Shown here: positions 52,512-61,147 of the stretch, piece by piece
How the letters are laid out: each line of letters begins with the position of its first letter
Numbering within the stretch: position 1 is the stretch's first letter
Assembly (NCBI GenBank): GCA_002280555.1
Contig: NCEE01000006.1
Coordinates: forward strand, 26,753-90,752
DNA from: Sphingomonas sp. 32-62-10
GTDB lineage: Bacteria; Pseudomonadota; Alphaproteobacteria; Sphingomonadales; Sphingomonadaceae
Length of the DNA stretch: 64,000 bases
Reading direction: 5' to 3'
Notes under the pieces: model-generated
Database searches by the model: none
What the model was told of the DNA's origin: nothing
The model's input: only the letters and a program-made list of their open reading frames with translations
Position numbers and translations under genes: made by a program

Positions 52512-53706
52512 ATGAGCGACCAGATCGAGTTCATCGATACGATCGAGAAGCTGCCGCTTGATGCGTGGCACCGGGCGCGTGGCGCGCGGATGGTCGAATT
52601 CGCCGAATATCACATGCCCATCCAATATGATGGCATCATGGCCGAGCATCTCTGGACGCGTGAGAATGCGGGCCTGTTCGACGTTAGCCATATGGGGCAG
52701 CTGCTGTTCAGCGCAGACGGGGATCGCGCTGATGTAGCCGCCGCGCTTGAGGCGCTGCTCCCCGGCGATATAAAAGCACTGGCGGCGGGGAAGATGCGCT
52801 ATTCGCTGCTGCTCGCCGACAATGGCGGCATTCTCGACGATCTGATGGTCACGCGGTTGCCCGATGGGTCCGGCTTCGATGCGGCTTTCTCTGATGGTCA
52901 CGCGGTTGCCCGATGGGTCCGGCTTCGATGCGGCTTTCTACATGGTCGTCAACGGGGCGGTGAAGGCCGATGACATCGCCCATTTTGTCGAGCATCTGCC
53001 CGACGACGTTCGGTTGAATCATCTCGACGAACAGGCGCTGCTCGCGCTCCAGGGGCCAAAGGCGGTCGATGCGTTGCAGCGCGTTGTGCCCGGGGTGGAG
53101 GCGCTGGTGTTCATGACCGCTGCGGCGTTCGACTGGAACGGCACGCCGCTCTGGATCAGCCGGTCGGGCTATACCGGCGAGGATGGCTTCGAGATTTCGG
53201 TGCCCGCCGACGCGGTCGAGGCGCTGGCGGAAGCGCTGTGTGCGCAGCCCGAGGTGAAGCCGATCGGGCTTGGCGCGCGCGATTCGCTGCGGCTGGAGGC
53301 GGGGTTGCCGCTCTATGGGCATGATCTTGATCCCGAAACGACGCCAGTGATGGCCGATCTCGGCTTTGCGCTGTCGAAGCGGCGGCGTGAGGATGGCGGC
53401 TTTCCCGGTGCCGAGCGTATCCTTGCCGAGCGCGCCAGCGGTCCAGCGACGAAGCGGGTTGGGCTGCTCGTCGAGGGCAAACAGCCCGTGCGCGAAGGGG
53501 CGGAAGTGATTGGCGATGACGATGCGCCGGTCGGCAGGATCACCTCTGGCGGGTTCGCGCCGAGCGTCGGTGCGCCGATTGCAATGGCCTATGTGCCCGC
53601 CGACATGGCCGCACCCGGTACCCAGGTCCGTATTGCCCAGCGTGGCAAAATCCATACCGGCATCGTCACTGCGATGCCGTTCATTCCTCATCGTTACGTT
53701 CGCTAA
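52512..53706 (+). pseudogene. gcvT: Aminomethyltransferase GcvT, frameshifted by a 49-bp tandem duplication
   Basis: T-protein of the glycine cleavage system. Read from ATG 52512 (GGAAGG upstream), the product matches GcvT through LLADNGGILDDLMVTRLPDGSG, then a perfect 49-bp duplication (52842-52890 and 52891-52939) shifts the frame and it ends at 52973 after 153 residues. Removing one copy joins DGSGFDAAF to YMVVNGAVKADDIAHFVEHLPDDV and restores a normal protein to the stop at 53706. The second part contains SRSGYTGEDGFEISVPADAV and the C-terminal barrel. The full gene would be about 380 residues. Confidence 0.88.
52842..52939 (+). repeat. Perfect 49-bp tandem duplication inside gcvT
   Basis: Two identical 49-base copies, each starting CTGATGGTCACGCGGTTGCC and ending GATGCGGCTTTCT, lie head to tail with no bases between. 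49 is not a multiple of three, so the second copy moves the frame by +1. Confidence 0.95.
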
Positions 53707-53718
53707 AGGAGGCACCGC

Positions 53719-54102
53719 ATGAGCCGCTATTTCACCGAAGATCATGAATGGGTTGAGCTTGACGGCGATATCGGCACGGTCGGCATCACCAACTATGCGC
53801 AGGAACAGCTTGGCGACATCGTGTTCGTCGACGTGCCCGAAGAGGGCAAGGAAGTGACCAAGGGCGACGAGGCCGCCGTGGTCGAATCGGTGAAGGCCGC
53901 ATCGGACGTCTACTCGCCGGTTTCGGGTACGGTGATCGAGGGCAACAGCGCGCTCGATGATACCCCGGGTCTCGTCAATGAAGACCCCGAAGGAGATGGC
54001 TGGTTATTCAAGCTGACGCTGAGCGACCCGAGCGAGGTCGAAGGCATGATTGACGATTTTCAGGAACATTATCATGCGTTACCTACCGCTTACCCCCGCT
54101 GA
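53719..54102 (+). CDS. gcvH: Glycine cleavage system H protein
   Basis: Lipoyl carrier that shuttles the aminomethyl group between P, T and L proteins. 127 residues. The lipoylated Lys59 is in AAVVESVKAASDVYSPVSG. ATG 53719 has a strong AAAGGAGG. Its 3' end overlaps the start of gcvPA by 29 bases, so the last residues (about HALPTAYPR) are shared DNA. It needs lipB/lipA for modification. Confidence 0.95.
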   Translation: MSRYFTEDHEWVELDGDIGTVGITNYAQEQLGDIVFVDVPEEGKEVTKGDEAAVVESVKAASDVYSPVSGTVIEGNSALDDTPGLVNEDPEGDGWLFKLTLSDPSEVEGMIDDFQEHYHALPTAYPR

Positions 54103-55432
54103 CCGCACGGCGATGCTCGCCACGATCGGTACCGCATCGATCGACGATCTGTTCGTCGATGTGCCGGAAGCCGCGCGCCTCGACGGGCCGATCTACGACT
54201 TGCCGATGCACGCGAGCGAAATGGCGGTCGAGCGGCACATGCGGGCATTGGCGCGGAAAAATACTGTAGCGGGCGACGTGCCGTTCTTCCTCGGCTGCGG
54301 CGCGTACAAGCATCATGTGCCGGCGAGCGTTGATCATCTGATCCAGCGCGGCGAGTTTCTGACCGCCTACACACCCTATCAGCCGGAAATCGCGCAGGGC
54401 ACGCTGCAGATGCTGTTCGAGTTTCAGTCGCAGGTCGCGCGGCTGCTCGGCACCGATGTGGCGAACGCATCGATGTATGACGGCTCGACCGCGTGCTGGG
54501 AGGCGATCGGTATGGCGCGCCGGATCACCAAGCGCGGCAAGGCGATCCTCTCGTCGGGGCTCCACCCGCATTATGTGTCGGTCGCCAAGACGATGGCGAA
54601 ATATACCGGCGATCTGCTCGAAACCTCGCTGCCGACCCTCACCGCCGAAACCGATATCGACGCGCTGATCGCCGCGATCGACAGCGATACGTCCTGCGTG
54701 GTCGTGCAATATCCCGACATTCTCGGCCGGATCGCCGATTTGCAGCCGCTCGCCGATGCGTGCCACGCGAACAAGGCGCTGCTGATCGCGGTCGTCACCG
54801 AGCCGGTAGCGCTCGGCGCGATCAAGTCGCCCGGCGAAATGGATGCCGATATCGTCGTTGGCGAAGGCCAGTCGATCGGCGTCGGCCTGCAATTCGGCGG
54901 CCCCTATGTCGGCCTGTTCGGCTGCAAGGAGAAATATCTCCGCCAGATGCCCGGGCGGCTGTGTGGTGAGACGGTGGATGCGACCGGCAAGCGTGGTTTT
55001 GTGCTGACGCTCAGCACACGCGAACAGCATATCCGCCGCGAAAAGGCGACGAGCAACATCTGCACCAACTCCGGCCTGTGCGCGCTGGCGTTCTCGATCC
55101 ACATGACATTGCTGGGCGAAGCGGGTCTGCGCAAGTTGGCGAGCGTCAACCACGCCCTGGCGGCGCACGCGGCGGATCGGCTGGCCAAGGTGCCGGGGGT
55201 CAGCCTCGTCAACGACAGCTTCTTCAACGAATTCACGCTGGTGCTGCCGAAAACCGCGCGCCCGATCGTCCGGACGCTCGGCGATCGCCAAATTCTGGCG
55301 GGTGTATCGCTCGGACGGCTTTACCCCGGTGTCGTCGAGCTCGATCACGGGCTGGTGGTCGCCGTCACCGAAACAACGACTACCGACGATATCGAAACCC
55401 TCGCAACCGCGCTCGAAGAGGTGCTGGCATGA
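54074..55432 (+). CDS. gcvPA: Glycine dehydrogenase (decarboxylating) subunit 1
   Basis: N-terminal half of the P-protein in organisms with a split enzyme. 452 residues from ATG 54074 (AGGA upstream). Features include MRYLPLTPADRTAMLATIG, FLGCGAYKHHVPASVDHLI, FLTAYTPYQPEIAQGTLQMLFEFQ and TREQHIRREKATSNICTN. It pairs with GcvPB to decarboxylate glycine. Overlaps gcvH at its start and gcvPB at its stop (ATGA). Confidence 0.96.
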   Translation: MRYLPLTPADRTAMLATIGTASIDDLFVDVPEAARLDGPIYDLPMHASEMAVERHMRALARKNTVAGDVPFFLGCGAYKHHVPASVDHLIQRGEFLTAYTPYQPEIAQGTLQMLFEFQSQVARLLGTDVANASMYDGSTACWEAIGMARRITKRGKAILSSGLHPHYVSVAKTMAKYTGDLLETSLPTLTAETDIDALIAAIDSDTSCVVVQYPDILGRIADLQPLADACHANKALLIAVVTEPVALGAIKSPGEMDADIVVGEGQSIGVGLQFGGPYVGLFGCKEKYLRQMPGRLCGETVDATGKRGFVLTLSTREQHIRREKATSNICTNSGLCALAFSIHMTLLGEAGLRKLASVNHALAAHAADRLAKVPGVSLVNDSFFNEFTLVLPKTARPIVRTLGDRQILAGVSLGRLYPGVVELDHGLVVAVTETTTTDDIETLATALEEVLA

Positions 55433-57000
55433 CAATTAACGCAAGTGGATGGCGCCCGGAACTCGGCAGCTCGGCTGCTTCAGGCCCCGCAACCTTTACC
55501 GGCAACAAGGCGCTTATGCTCGAAGAAGCGCTGATCTTCGAGATTGGCGACAGCGAGACGACCGGCGTTGATATTGCCGATGCCGCGCCCGCCGTTAGCC
55601 GCCTTGGCGGCTTAGCGCGGGAACGAACGATCGGTCTGCCTGGTCTGTCCGAGCCGCAGACGGTTCGCCACTACACGCGCCTGTCGCGCCAGAATTACGG
55701 CATCGACCTGGGGTTTTTCCCGCTCGGCAGCTGCACGATGAAGCACAATCCGCGCCTGAACGAGAAGATGGCCCGGCTGCCCGGCTTCGCCGACATCCAC
55801 CCGCTTCAGCCGGTCGATACCGTCCAGGGTGCGCTCGGCGTCATCAACGAGCTCGCGATTTGGCTGATCAAGCTGACCGGGATGCACGGCGTGGCGATGA
55901 GCCCCAAGGCGGGCGCGCATGGCGAGCTGTGCGGCATCCTCTGCATCAAGGCGGCACTCGAAGCGCGCGGGGAGGGGCACCGTAACGTCATCCTCGTCCC
56001 GGAATCGGCGCATGGGACGAACCCTGCAACAGCCGCCTTTGCGGGCTATCAGGTCGAGGATATCCCCGCGACGCCCGAAGGCCGTGTCGATACGGCTGCG
56101 CTCAAAGCACGCCTTGGGCCGGATGTGGCCGGGGTAATGATCACCAACCCCAATACCTGCGGGCTGTTCGAACGCGACCTGAAGGAAATTTCGGACGCGG
56201 TTCATGCGGTCGGCGGTTACGTCTATTGCGATGGCGCGAACTTTAACGCGATCGTTGGCCGCGTTCGGCCGGGTGATCTCGGCGTCGATGCAATGCACAT
56301 CAATCTGCACAAGACCTTCTCAACGCCGCATGGCGGCGGCGGGCCGGGCTCCGGGCCAGTCGTGCTGTCGGAAGCGCTCAGCCCGTTCGGGCCGCTACCC
56401 TTCACGGCACGCTACGCTGATGGGCATATCGCCCTGATCGAGGAGGAGACGGCCGGCGACGACCATCCCCACACCTTTGGGCGGATGGTGGCGTTTCATG
56501 GCCAGATGGGCATGTTTACGCGCGCGCTCAGCTACATCATGAGCCATGGCGCGGATGGGTTGCGCCAGGTGGCTGAGGATGCGGTGCTCAACGCCAATTA
56601 TGTGCTGCGCAGCCTGGAGGATGTGCTCGATGCGCCGTTCGCGCATAGCGGCCCGTGTATGCACGAAGCATTGTTCAGCGATAACGGGATGGCCGAAGGC
56701 TTCACCACGCTCGACATCGCCAAGGGGCTGATCGACGAAGGGTTCCACCCGATGACGGTCTATTTCCCGCTCGTCGTCCACGGCGCGATGCTCGTCGAGC
56801 CGACCGAGACCGAGAGCAAGGCGGCGATGGACCAGTTCATCGGCGCGCTGCGCCACGTGGCAGGGCGCGCCAAGGCGGGCGACCCGGCGCTGAAATCCGC
56901 CCCGCACTTCGCCCCCCGCGCGCGGCTCGACGAAACGCTAGCGGCGCGCAAACCGGTATTGGTGTGGAAGGACGCGCCATTGGCAGAGGCGGCGGAATAG
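55429..57000 (+). CDS. gcvPB: Glycine dehydrogenase (decarboxylating) subunit 2
   Basis: C-terminal half of the split P-protein, carrying the PLP site. 523 residues from ATG 55429 after GAAGAGG. PLP Lys295 is in HINLHKTFSTPHGGGGPGSGP. Also seen are YGIDLGFFPLGSCTMKHNPR and PESAHGTNPATAAFAGY. The frame is open far upstream inside gcvPA, but the family start is here. Last gene of the gcv operon; the ABA4-like gene follows after one base. Confidence 0.96.
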   Translation: MTINASGWRPELGSSAASGPATFTGNKALMLEEALIFEIGDSETTGVDIADAAPAVSRLGGLARERTIGLPGLSEPQTVRHYTRLSRQNYGIDLGFFPLGSCTMKHNPRLNEKMARLPGFADIHPLQPVDTVQGALGVINELAIWLIKLTGMHGVAMSPKAGAHGELCGILCIKAALEARGEGHRNVILVPESAHGTNPATAAFAGYQVEDIPATPEGRVDTAALKARLGPDVAGVMITNPNTCGLFERDLKEISDAVHAVGGYVYCDGANFNAIVGRVRPGDLGVDAMHINLHKTFSTPHGGGGPGSGPVVLSEALSPFGPLPFTARYADGHIALIEEETAGDDHPHTFGRMVAFHGQMGMFTRALSYIMSHGADGLRQVAEDAVLNANYVLRSLEDVLDAPFAHSGPCMHEALFSDNGMAEGFTTLDIAKGLIDEGFHPMTVYFPLVVHGAMLVEPTETESKAAMDQFIGALRHVAGRAKAGDPALKSAPHFAPRARLDETLAARKPVLVWKDAPLAEAAE

Positions 57001-57001
57001 C

Positions 57002-57445
57002 ATGAACTGGCCTGTCCTGTTCCAGATCGTCAACACAGCCGCACTCGTCCTGTGGCTGGTGTTGATCCTCGCGCCGCGCTGGCGGGGCGGGATCAATCAG
57101 TTGCGGATTGCAGGAGCGGGGGGCCTCAGCCTTTTTTACGTCGTGCTTATCACCACAGCCCTCACCGTCGGGTTCGGCGACAGCGGCGGCCCGGCGCCTG
57201 ACTTCACGACCATCGCCGGTATCCGCGCGATCTTCGGTACCGATGGCGGTGTGGTAACCGGCTGGACGCATTATCTGGCGCTCGATCTGTTCACCGGACT
57301 GTGGATCGCCGAGGATGCCGATCGGCGCGGGATGGGCCGGGTGTTGCAGGCGCCAATCCTGGCACTGACGTTTCTGGCCGGGCCTGCAGGGTTATTTCTG
57401 TATCTGGCCGTATCACGACTGTTGTTTCCCCGCCGAGTCGTCTGA
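57002..57445 (+). CDS. ABA4-like (DUF4281) membrane protein
   Basis: 147 residues, four hydrophobic helices. WTHYLALDLFTGLWIAEDADRRGM and LTFLAGPAGLFLYLAVS are typical of the DUF4281/ABA4 family, whose plant member acts in neoxanthin formation; the bacterial role is unknown. ATG 57002 is placed right after the gcvPB stop, so it may ride on the gcv transcript. Confidence 0.85.
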   Translation: MNWPVLFQIVNTAALVLWLVLILAPRWRGGINQLRIAGAGGLSLFYVVLITTALTVGFGDSGGPAPDFTTIAGIRAIFGTDGGVVTGWTHYLALDLFTGLWIAEDADRRGMGRVLQAPILALTFLAGPAGLFLYLAVSRLLFPRRVV

Positions 57446-57790
57446 TCGCCTCCTCCGCTGGTTCTCGCGGGGGCGGTTTCCTCATCCAAATTGGATATGA
57501 GTTTGATTGCGGCGATATGGTGCGCCCGGGCGCCGCACCCGCCGTCGCTGCTGACTTGTGTTGATGATGCACCACCGAATCACCGGCGATGTTTGGTCCA
57601 TCATCGGACGATTTCGCCAATGATTACGGTAACCGCCGATGATGCGGGAATGACCGCGATGTGATTGCTCCAAAATCGATTGGAGGAAGCGCGCCAACGC
57701 ATCGAAACTATGATGAAAAGACCGCCGATCGCGACGTGGTCATCACCAATGTCGGCGATTACGATGATTTTAGTGTGCGGAGCGCAAGAT
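57446..57790. other. Intergenic stretch without a clear gene
   Basis: 345 bp before the Xre-type gene. It changes from the GC-rich style of the gcv operon to a more AT-rich style. Short ATGATTACGG- and GATGATG-like words recur, but I could not define a repeat unit, RNA or terminator. Confidence 0.5.
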
Positions 57791-58144
57791 ATGCACGACA
57801 TCGGCAAACGTTTGCTGATCGCGATGAAAGCGCGGGGTATTCCCAAACAATATCTGCTCGCCGATCTGATATCCGTTGATCAAAGCGCTGTTACCCGGTG
57901 GATTTCTGGCAAGAGTATGAGCATTTCGCATGCAATCGCGATTTGCAATCAACTTAATCTGTCGATGGACTGGCTGATCCTTGGCATCGGCGAAATGTAT
58001 CGAGAGAATCTCAATTCAGCAGAAGATAAAGTCCATAGTGTCGAAGCGCTTTCTGAAGAAGCAAAATATATCATTATAAAGACGATAGATTATATGACAT
58101 CAATAGAAGGTGCTCGATCGAATATTGCATTCTCCGCAATATAG
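57791..58144 (+). CDS. Xre/CI-type HTH regulator
   Basis: 117 residues from ATG 57791, which has GGAG eight bases upstream. The HTH region is GIPKQYLLADLISVDQSAVTRWISGKSMSISHAIAICNQL, followed by LSMDWLILGIGEMY, a phrase typical of CI-like phage repressor N-domains. The C-terminal 45 residues are not a recognisable LexA-like peptidase. AT-rich compared with the surroundings. It likely controls the following gene. Confidence 0.75.
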   Translation: MHDIGKRLLIAMKARGIPKQYLLADLISVDQSAVTRWISGKSMSISHAIAICNQLNLSMDWLILGIGEMYRENLNSAEDKVHSVEALSEEAKYIIIKTIDYMTSIEGARSNIAFSAI

Positions 58145-58152
58145 GATATTTT

Positions 58153-58169
58153 ATTGCAATTAATGCAAT
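58153..58169. promoter_or_regulatory. Inverted repeat downstream of the regulator gene
   Basis: ATTGCA-ATTAA-TGCAAT, perfect 6-bp arms in an AT-rich gap of 121 bp. Possible operator or part of a promoter for the 58266 gene. Confidence 0.4.
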
Positions 58170-58213
58170 CAAAAATATTAGATCAGAAAAGGTTCTTCAA
58201 TAATGATATAGTA

Positions 58214-58236
58214 GATATCGTCATCAAAGCGATATC
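58214..58236. promoter_or_regulatory. Operator-like inverted repeat before the unknown beta-rich gene
   Basis: GATATCG, nine bases, CGATATC: perfect 7-bp arms, 30 bp before the ATG at 58266. Size and placing fit a dimeric HTH regulator such as the one encoded just upstream. Confidence 0.5.
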
Positions 58237-58265
58237 GGCGCGCTATACGCAAATGGAGAACGTAA

Positions 58266-58922
58266 ATGGCCACGTACAGCATCAGAGTCCTGAATAATTC
58301 AGGATTTACCAAGAACTACGTTATTTTCATGGAGCCTCCCATCGTTACGAACAAGGGCGCCAACCCGGAAGTTTACACCAATGCCTGGGTGACCTTCAGC
58401 GGTGTGCAGCCTGGTGGTGTCGATGTCGTCAATTATACCGACGAAACATCCGCCCTTTGGTCGCGCGCGACTACCGCAGTCGCCCCAGGCACGACAGTCG
58501 GCCAATACGGCACCATCCTGGTCGATACCGCGACTCAAGACAGCGTAACCTTTATTGGCAGCAGTCAGAACACCGGCTTTACAAATCTGGTGCATAGCGG
58601 CGCAATGACCGGGTCTTATGCGATCATCGCCAATTCAGATTTCGATTCATCGGCGGGCTATCTGTTTGGCTTGGCCCGTCCCGGTAATATTCCGGGCATC
58701 CCGTCACCGGTTGCGACGTTCCTTGCCGAGCCCAATGGGACGTACAACATCACGCCGGTGGAAAAATTCTACATCGCTGAAGGCGTATACACGCCTGGGT
58801 CGATCATCGATGTCTCCACTGTGTCGACGGTCAGCCTTGAAATCGACTTTACAGGCAAATCGCAAGTCGCGTCGGTGGTGACGCAGGCATCGAACGGGTC
58901 GTTCAGCGCCGTTTATTATTGA
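58266..58922 (+). CDS. Unknown beta-rich cytosolic protein
   Basis: 218 residues, no signal peptide, no membrane segment and no Cys. It opens MATYSIRVLNNSGFTKNYVI and consists of short alternating Ser/Thr/Val/Gly-rich strands, suggesting an all-beta sandwich. GGAGA precedes the ATG by about six bases, and a terminator follows. I do not recognise the family. Its pairing with an Xre/CI-type regulator and an operator-like repeat suggests an inducible stand-alone unit. Confidence 0.72.
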   Translation: MATYSIRVLNNSGFTKNYVIFMEPPIVTNKGANPEVYTNAWVTFSGVQPGGVDVVNYTDETSALWSRATTAVAPGTTVGQYGTILVDTATQDSVTFIGSSQNTGFTNLVHSGAMTGSYAIIANSDFDSSAGYLFGLARPGNIPGIPSPVATFLAEPNGTYNITPVEKFYIAEGVYTPGSIIDVSTVSTVSLEIDFTGKSQVASVVTQASNGSFSAVYY

Positions 58923-58930
58923 CGTTGGGA

Positions 58931-58958
58931 GCGCCCGGACCACCCTCCGGGCGCTTCT
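58931..58958 (+). terminator. Intrinsic terminator of the beta-rich protein gene
   Basis: Perfect 9-bp stem GCGCCCGGA / TCCGGGCGC, loop CCACCC, followed by TTCTGCTTC. T-run is modest. Begins eight bases after the stop. Confidence 0.7.
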
Positions 58959-58979
58959 GCTTCGACTCTGACGGATCAA

Positions 58980-59441
58980 TCAGAGCCACCGGCGGACGCG
59001 CGCCTTATAGGCAACAAAAGCCGCGCCGAATTTCGCTTCGAGATAGCGCTCTTCACGGGCGATGACTTGGGTGTTGATCATGATGATCGCCACGGGCAAC
59101 AGCAACAGTGAAGGCATGCTCTGGAGCAGGATGGCAACGCCGGGATAGGCAATGGCCATGCCCAGATACATCGGGTTGCGGGTGCGGGCATAAATGCCGG
59201 TATCGATCACGCCCGCCGTTGGCGTTGATGGCACTGGGTTCTCGCCGCGCTGCCGGAACAGGCCGATCGCGATGCCGATCAGTATAAATCCCGGCAGAAG
59301 GAAGATCACGCTCAACCATCCTGGGATCGGCAATGGCGGCAGGCCAAGCAGCCGATCAATCACTGGCCCGATCAGCGCGACGCCGAGAAAGACCAACGGC
59401 GGGGGAAACATCACGCCTGCGCCACGATCCACTTCGGCCAT
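58980..59441 (-). CDS. Isoprenylcysteine carboxylmethyltransferase-like membrane methyltransferase
   Basis: 153 residues, about four helices. The ICMT/PEMT-type motif is at the C-terminal half: ARTRNPMYLGMAIAYPGVAILL and REERYLEAKFGAAFVAYKARVRRWL, where the conserved Glu-Glu-Arg and Pro-x-Tyr bind S-adenosylmethionine. GGGGG is five bases before the ATG. Substrate unknown; bacteria have no prenylated-protein role established for it. Confidence 0.87.
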   Translation of the reverse strand: MAEVDRGAGVMFPPPLVFLGVALIGPVIDRLLGLPPLPIPGWLSVIFLLPGFILIGIAIGLFRQRGENPVPSTPTAGVIDTGIYARTRNPMYLGMAIAYPGVAILLQSMPSLLLLPVAIIMINTQVIAREERYLEAKFGAAFVAYKARVRRWL

Positions 59442-59507
59442 TCAGTCCCCCCTTGCAAAGACACCCCGCTCGTCTAGCGATCCGATCATCGATGCGCGAG
59501 GCATATC

Positions 59508-60155
59508 ATGGCTGATCCTACCCCCTATATCGTGGCCGATGATATCGGCGATGTGCGCAAACATGCTCCCGCTACGCTGCGCAATCGTGAGGCGATCGCG
59601 CGGGTGTTGATGGATATGTTGCCGCCCACCGGGCTGGTGCTGGAGATCGCCAGTGGCAGCGGCGAGCATGTCGCCCATTTCGCGCGTGAACTGCCGGGGC
59701 ATGATTGGCAGCCGAGCGATCCGGATCCAACCGCGCTCGCCTCAATCGCAGCGTGGAGCGAAGGGCTTGGCAATGCCCGTGCGCCGGTCGCTATTGATGC
59801 GGCGTCACCTGATTGGGGTATCGAGCAGGCCGATGCGGTGCTCTGCATCAACATGGTGCATATTTCCCCCTGGCAGGCGACGTTGGGGCTGCTGGCGGGA
59901 GCTGCGCGGATTTTACCCAAGGACGGCCGCTTGATTATCTATGGCCCGTTTCGGCAGCAAGGCGTGCCGACGGCCCCCAGCAACGAGTCATTCGATCAAT
60001 CGCTGCGCGCTCGGGATCCGCACTGGGGCTTGCGCGATGTCGAAAGCGTCACTGAGGCGGCGGCGAAGCATGGGCTGCGGTTCGAACGGCTGATTGAAAT
60101 GCCCGCCAATAATGTGGTGCTGGTGTACCGCCACGGTGCGGTGACCGAGCGCTAA
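59508..60155 (+). CDS. DUF938-family class I methyltransferase
   Basis: 215 residues. SAM-binding motif I is VLEIASGSGEHVAHFA (about 44-59), with NMVHISPWQATLGLLAGAARIL and PSNESFDQSLRARDPHWGLRD characteristic of DUF938. Substrate unknown. Its last four bases overlap the end of the convergent transporter gene. Confidence 0.9.
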   Translation: MADPTPYIVADDIGDVRKHAPATLRNREAIARVLMDMLPPTGLVLEIASGSGEHVAHFARELPGHDWQPSDPDPTALASIAAWSEGLGNARAPVAIDAASPDWGIEQADAVLCINMVHISPWQATLGLLAGAARILPKDGRLIIYGPFRQQGVPTAPSNESFDQSLRARDPHWGLRDVESVTEAAAKHGLRFERLIEMPANNVVLVYRHGAVTER

Positions 60156-61054
60156 GCGATTGCCTGCATCGTTTCCTGCTTGTGGCGAACTCGTTCGCGC
60201 CAAACAATATACAGCCCACTGGCGATAATGATCGGCGCGCCGATCCAGGTGGCGGGGGTGGGCAGCACGTTGAAGATCAGCCAGCCATAAATCGTCGCCC
60301 ATAACAGCGACGAATAATCCATCGGCAGCACGACGGAGACGGGGCCGAACCGGATCGCCCCCGTCATCGCCAGCTGGGCGATTCCGCCCACCACTCCCAC
60401 CCCCATCAGCAACGCCCATGTCATGGCTTGGTGCGGCTGCCATACAAAGGCGTAGATGATACCAAGCGGTACCAGCGATAAAGTCGAGAACCAGAACACC
60501 GTCGTCAACGTGGCTTCGGTCTTGGCGATGGTGCGCAGCAGGATTGAAACGCTCGCCGTTATGAATGCTCCTGCTAGCCCGCTCAGCGCACCGAGCAGGG
60601 GGAAGTGATCACCGCCCGGTTGGGCAACGATCAACACGCCCATGAAGCCAGCGATGACCGCTCCCCAACGGTGCCAGCCGGTTGGCTCACGCAACACCAG
60701 CGCGCCGAGTATCGTCGCGAAGATCGGCATGGTGAAGCCGATCGTCGTCGATTCGGCGAGCGGCAGCATCAGAATGGCGTTGAAGCTGAATCCAATGGCC
60801 GTCAGCCCCATCACGGTCCGCAGTATATGCGCGCCAAATCGCTCGGTCTTTACCGACGCGAAGCCCGGCCCGGTGGCGAGCACCACCACCATCAGGCACG
60901 CCGCGCCGAATTGCCGAAAAAAGATGATCTCGCCGAGCCCGGCGCCACCTGTCTCGCAGAGCTTCATCAGCGCGTTCATGCCCGCGAACAGGGCCGCAGA
61001 CATCAGCCGCAGCGTGACGGCGAGCAGGATGCGATCGGGGGAGGCGGTGGCCAT
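60152..61054 (-). CDS. DMT-superfamily (EamA) transporter
   Basis: 300 residues with ten predicted helices in two EamA repeats of five, e.g. LPLAESTTIGFTMPIFATILGALVLREP in the first and GVVGGIAQLAMTGAIRFGPVSVVLPMDYSSLLWATIYGWLIF in the second. Substrate unknown; the subgroup includes riboflavin- and S-adenosylmethionine-type exporters. ATG 61054. Confidence 0.9.
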   Translation of the reverse strand: MATASPDRILLAVTLRLMSAALFAGMNALMKLCETGGAGLGEIIFFRQFGAACLMVVVLATGPGFASVKTERFGAHILRTVMGLTAIGFSFNAILMLPLAESTTIGFTMPIFATILGALVLREPTGWHRWGAVIAGFMGVLIVAQPGGDHFPLLGALSGLAGAFITASVSILLRTIAKTEATLTTVFWFSTLSLVPLGIIYAFVWQPHQAMTWALLMGVGVVGGIAQLAMTGAIRFGPVSVVLPMDYSSLLWATIYGWLIFNVLPTPATWIGAPIIIASGLYIVWRERVRHKQETMQAIA

Positions 61055-61147
61055 GGCGGTCCTATGCGGATTGGCGCGGCCTGCAACAACCCTGTGTGGC
61101 CTTAGCTGGGGTGACGAAGCCGTAAACTGCCGCTAATCGCTTGGCGC

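Noticed and set aside
52864..53706. A separate 280-residue gene starting inside gcvT
   Set aside because: It is the 3' part of gcvT in the shifted frame; its first residues come from the duplicated segment and no ribosome-binding site precedes it.
54083..55435. A 450-codon open frame on the minus strand opposite gcvPA
   Set aside because: Same antisense-shadow composition; gcvPA is well conserved.
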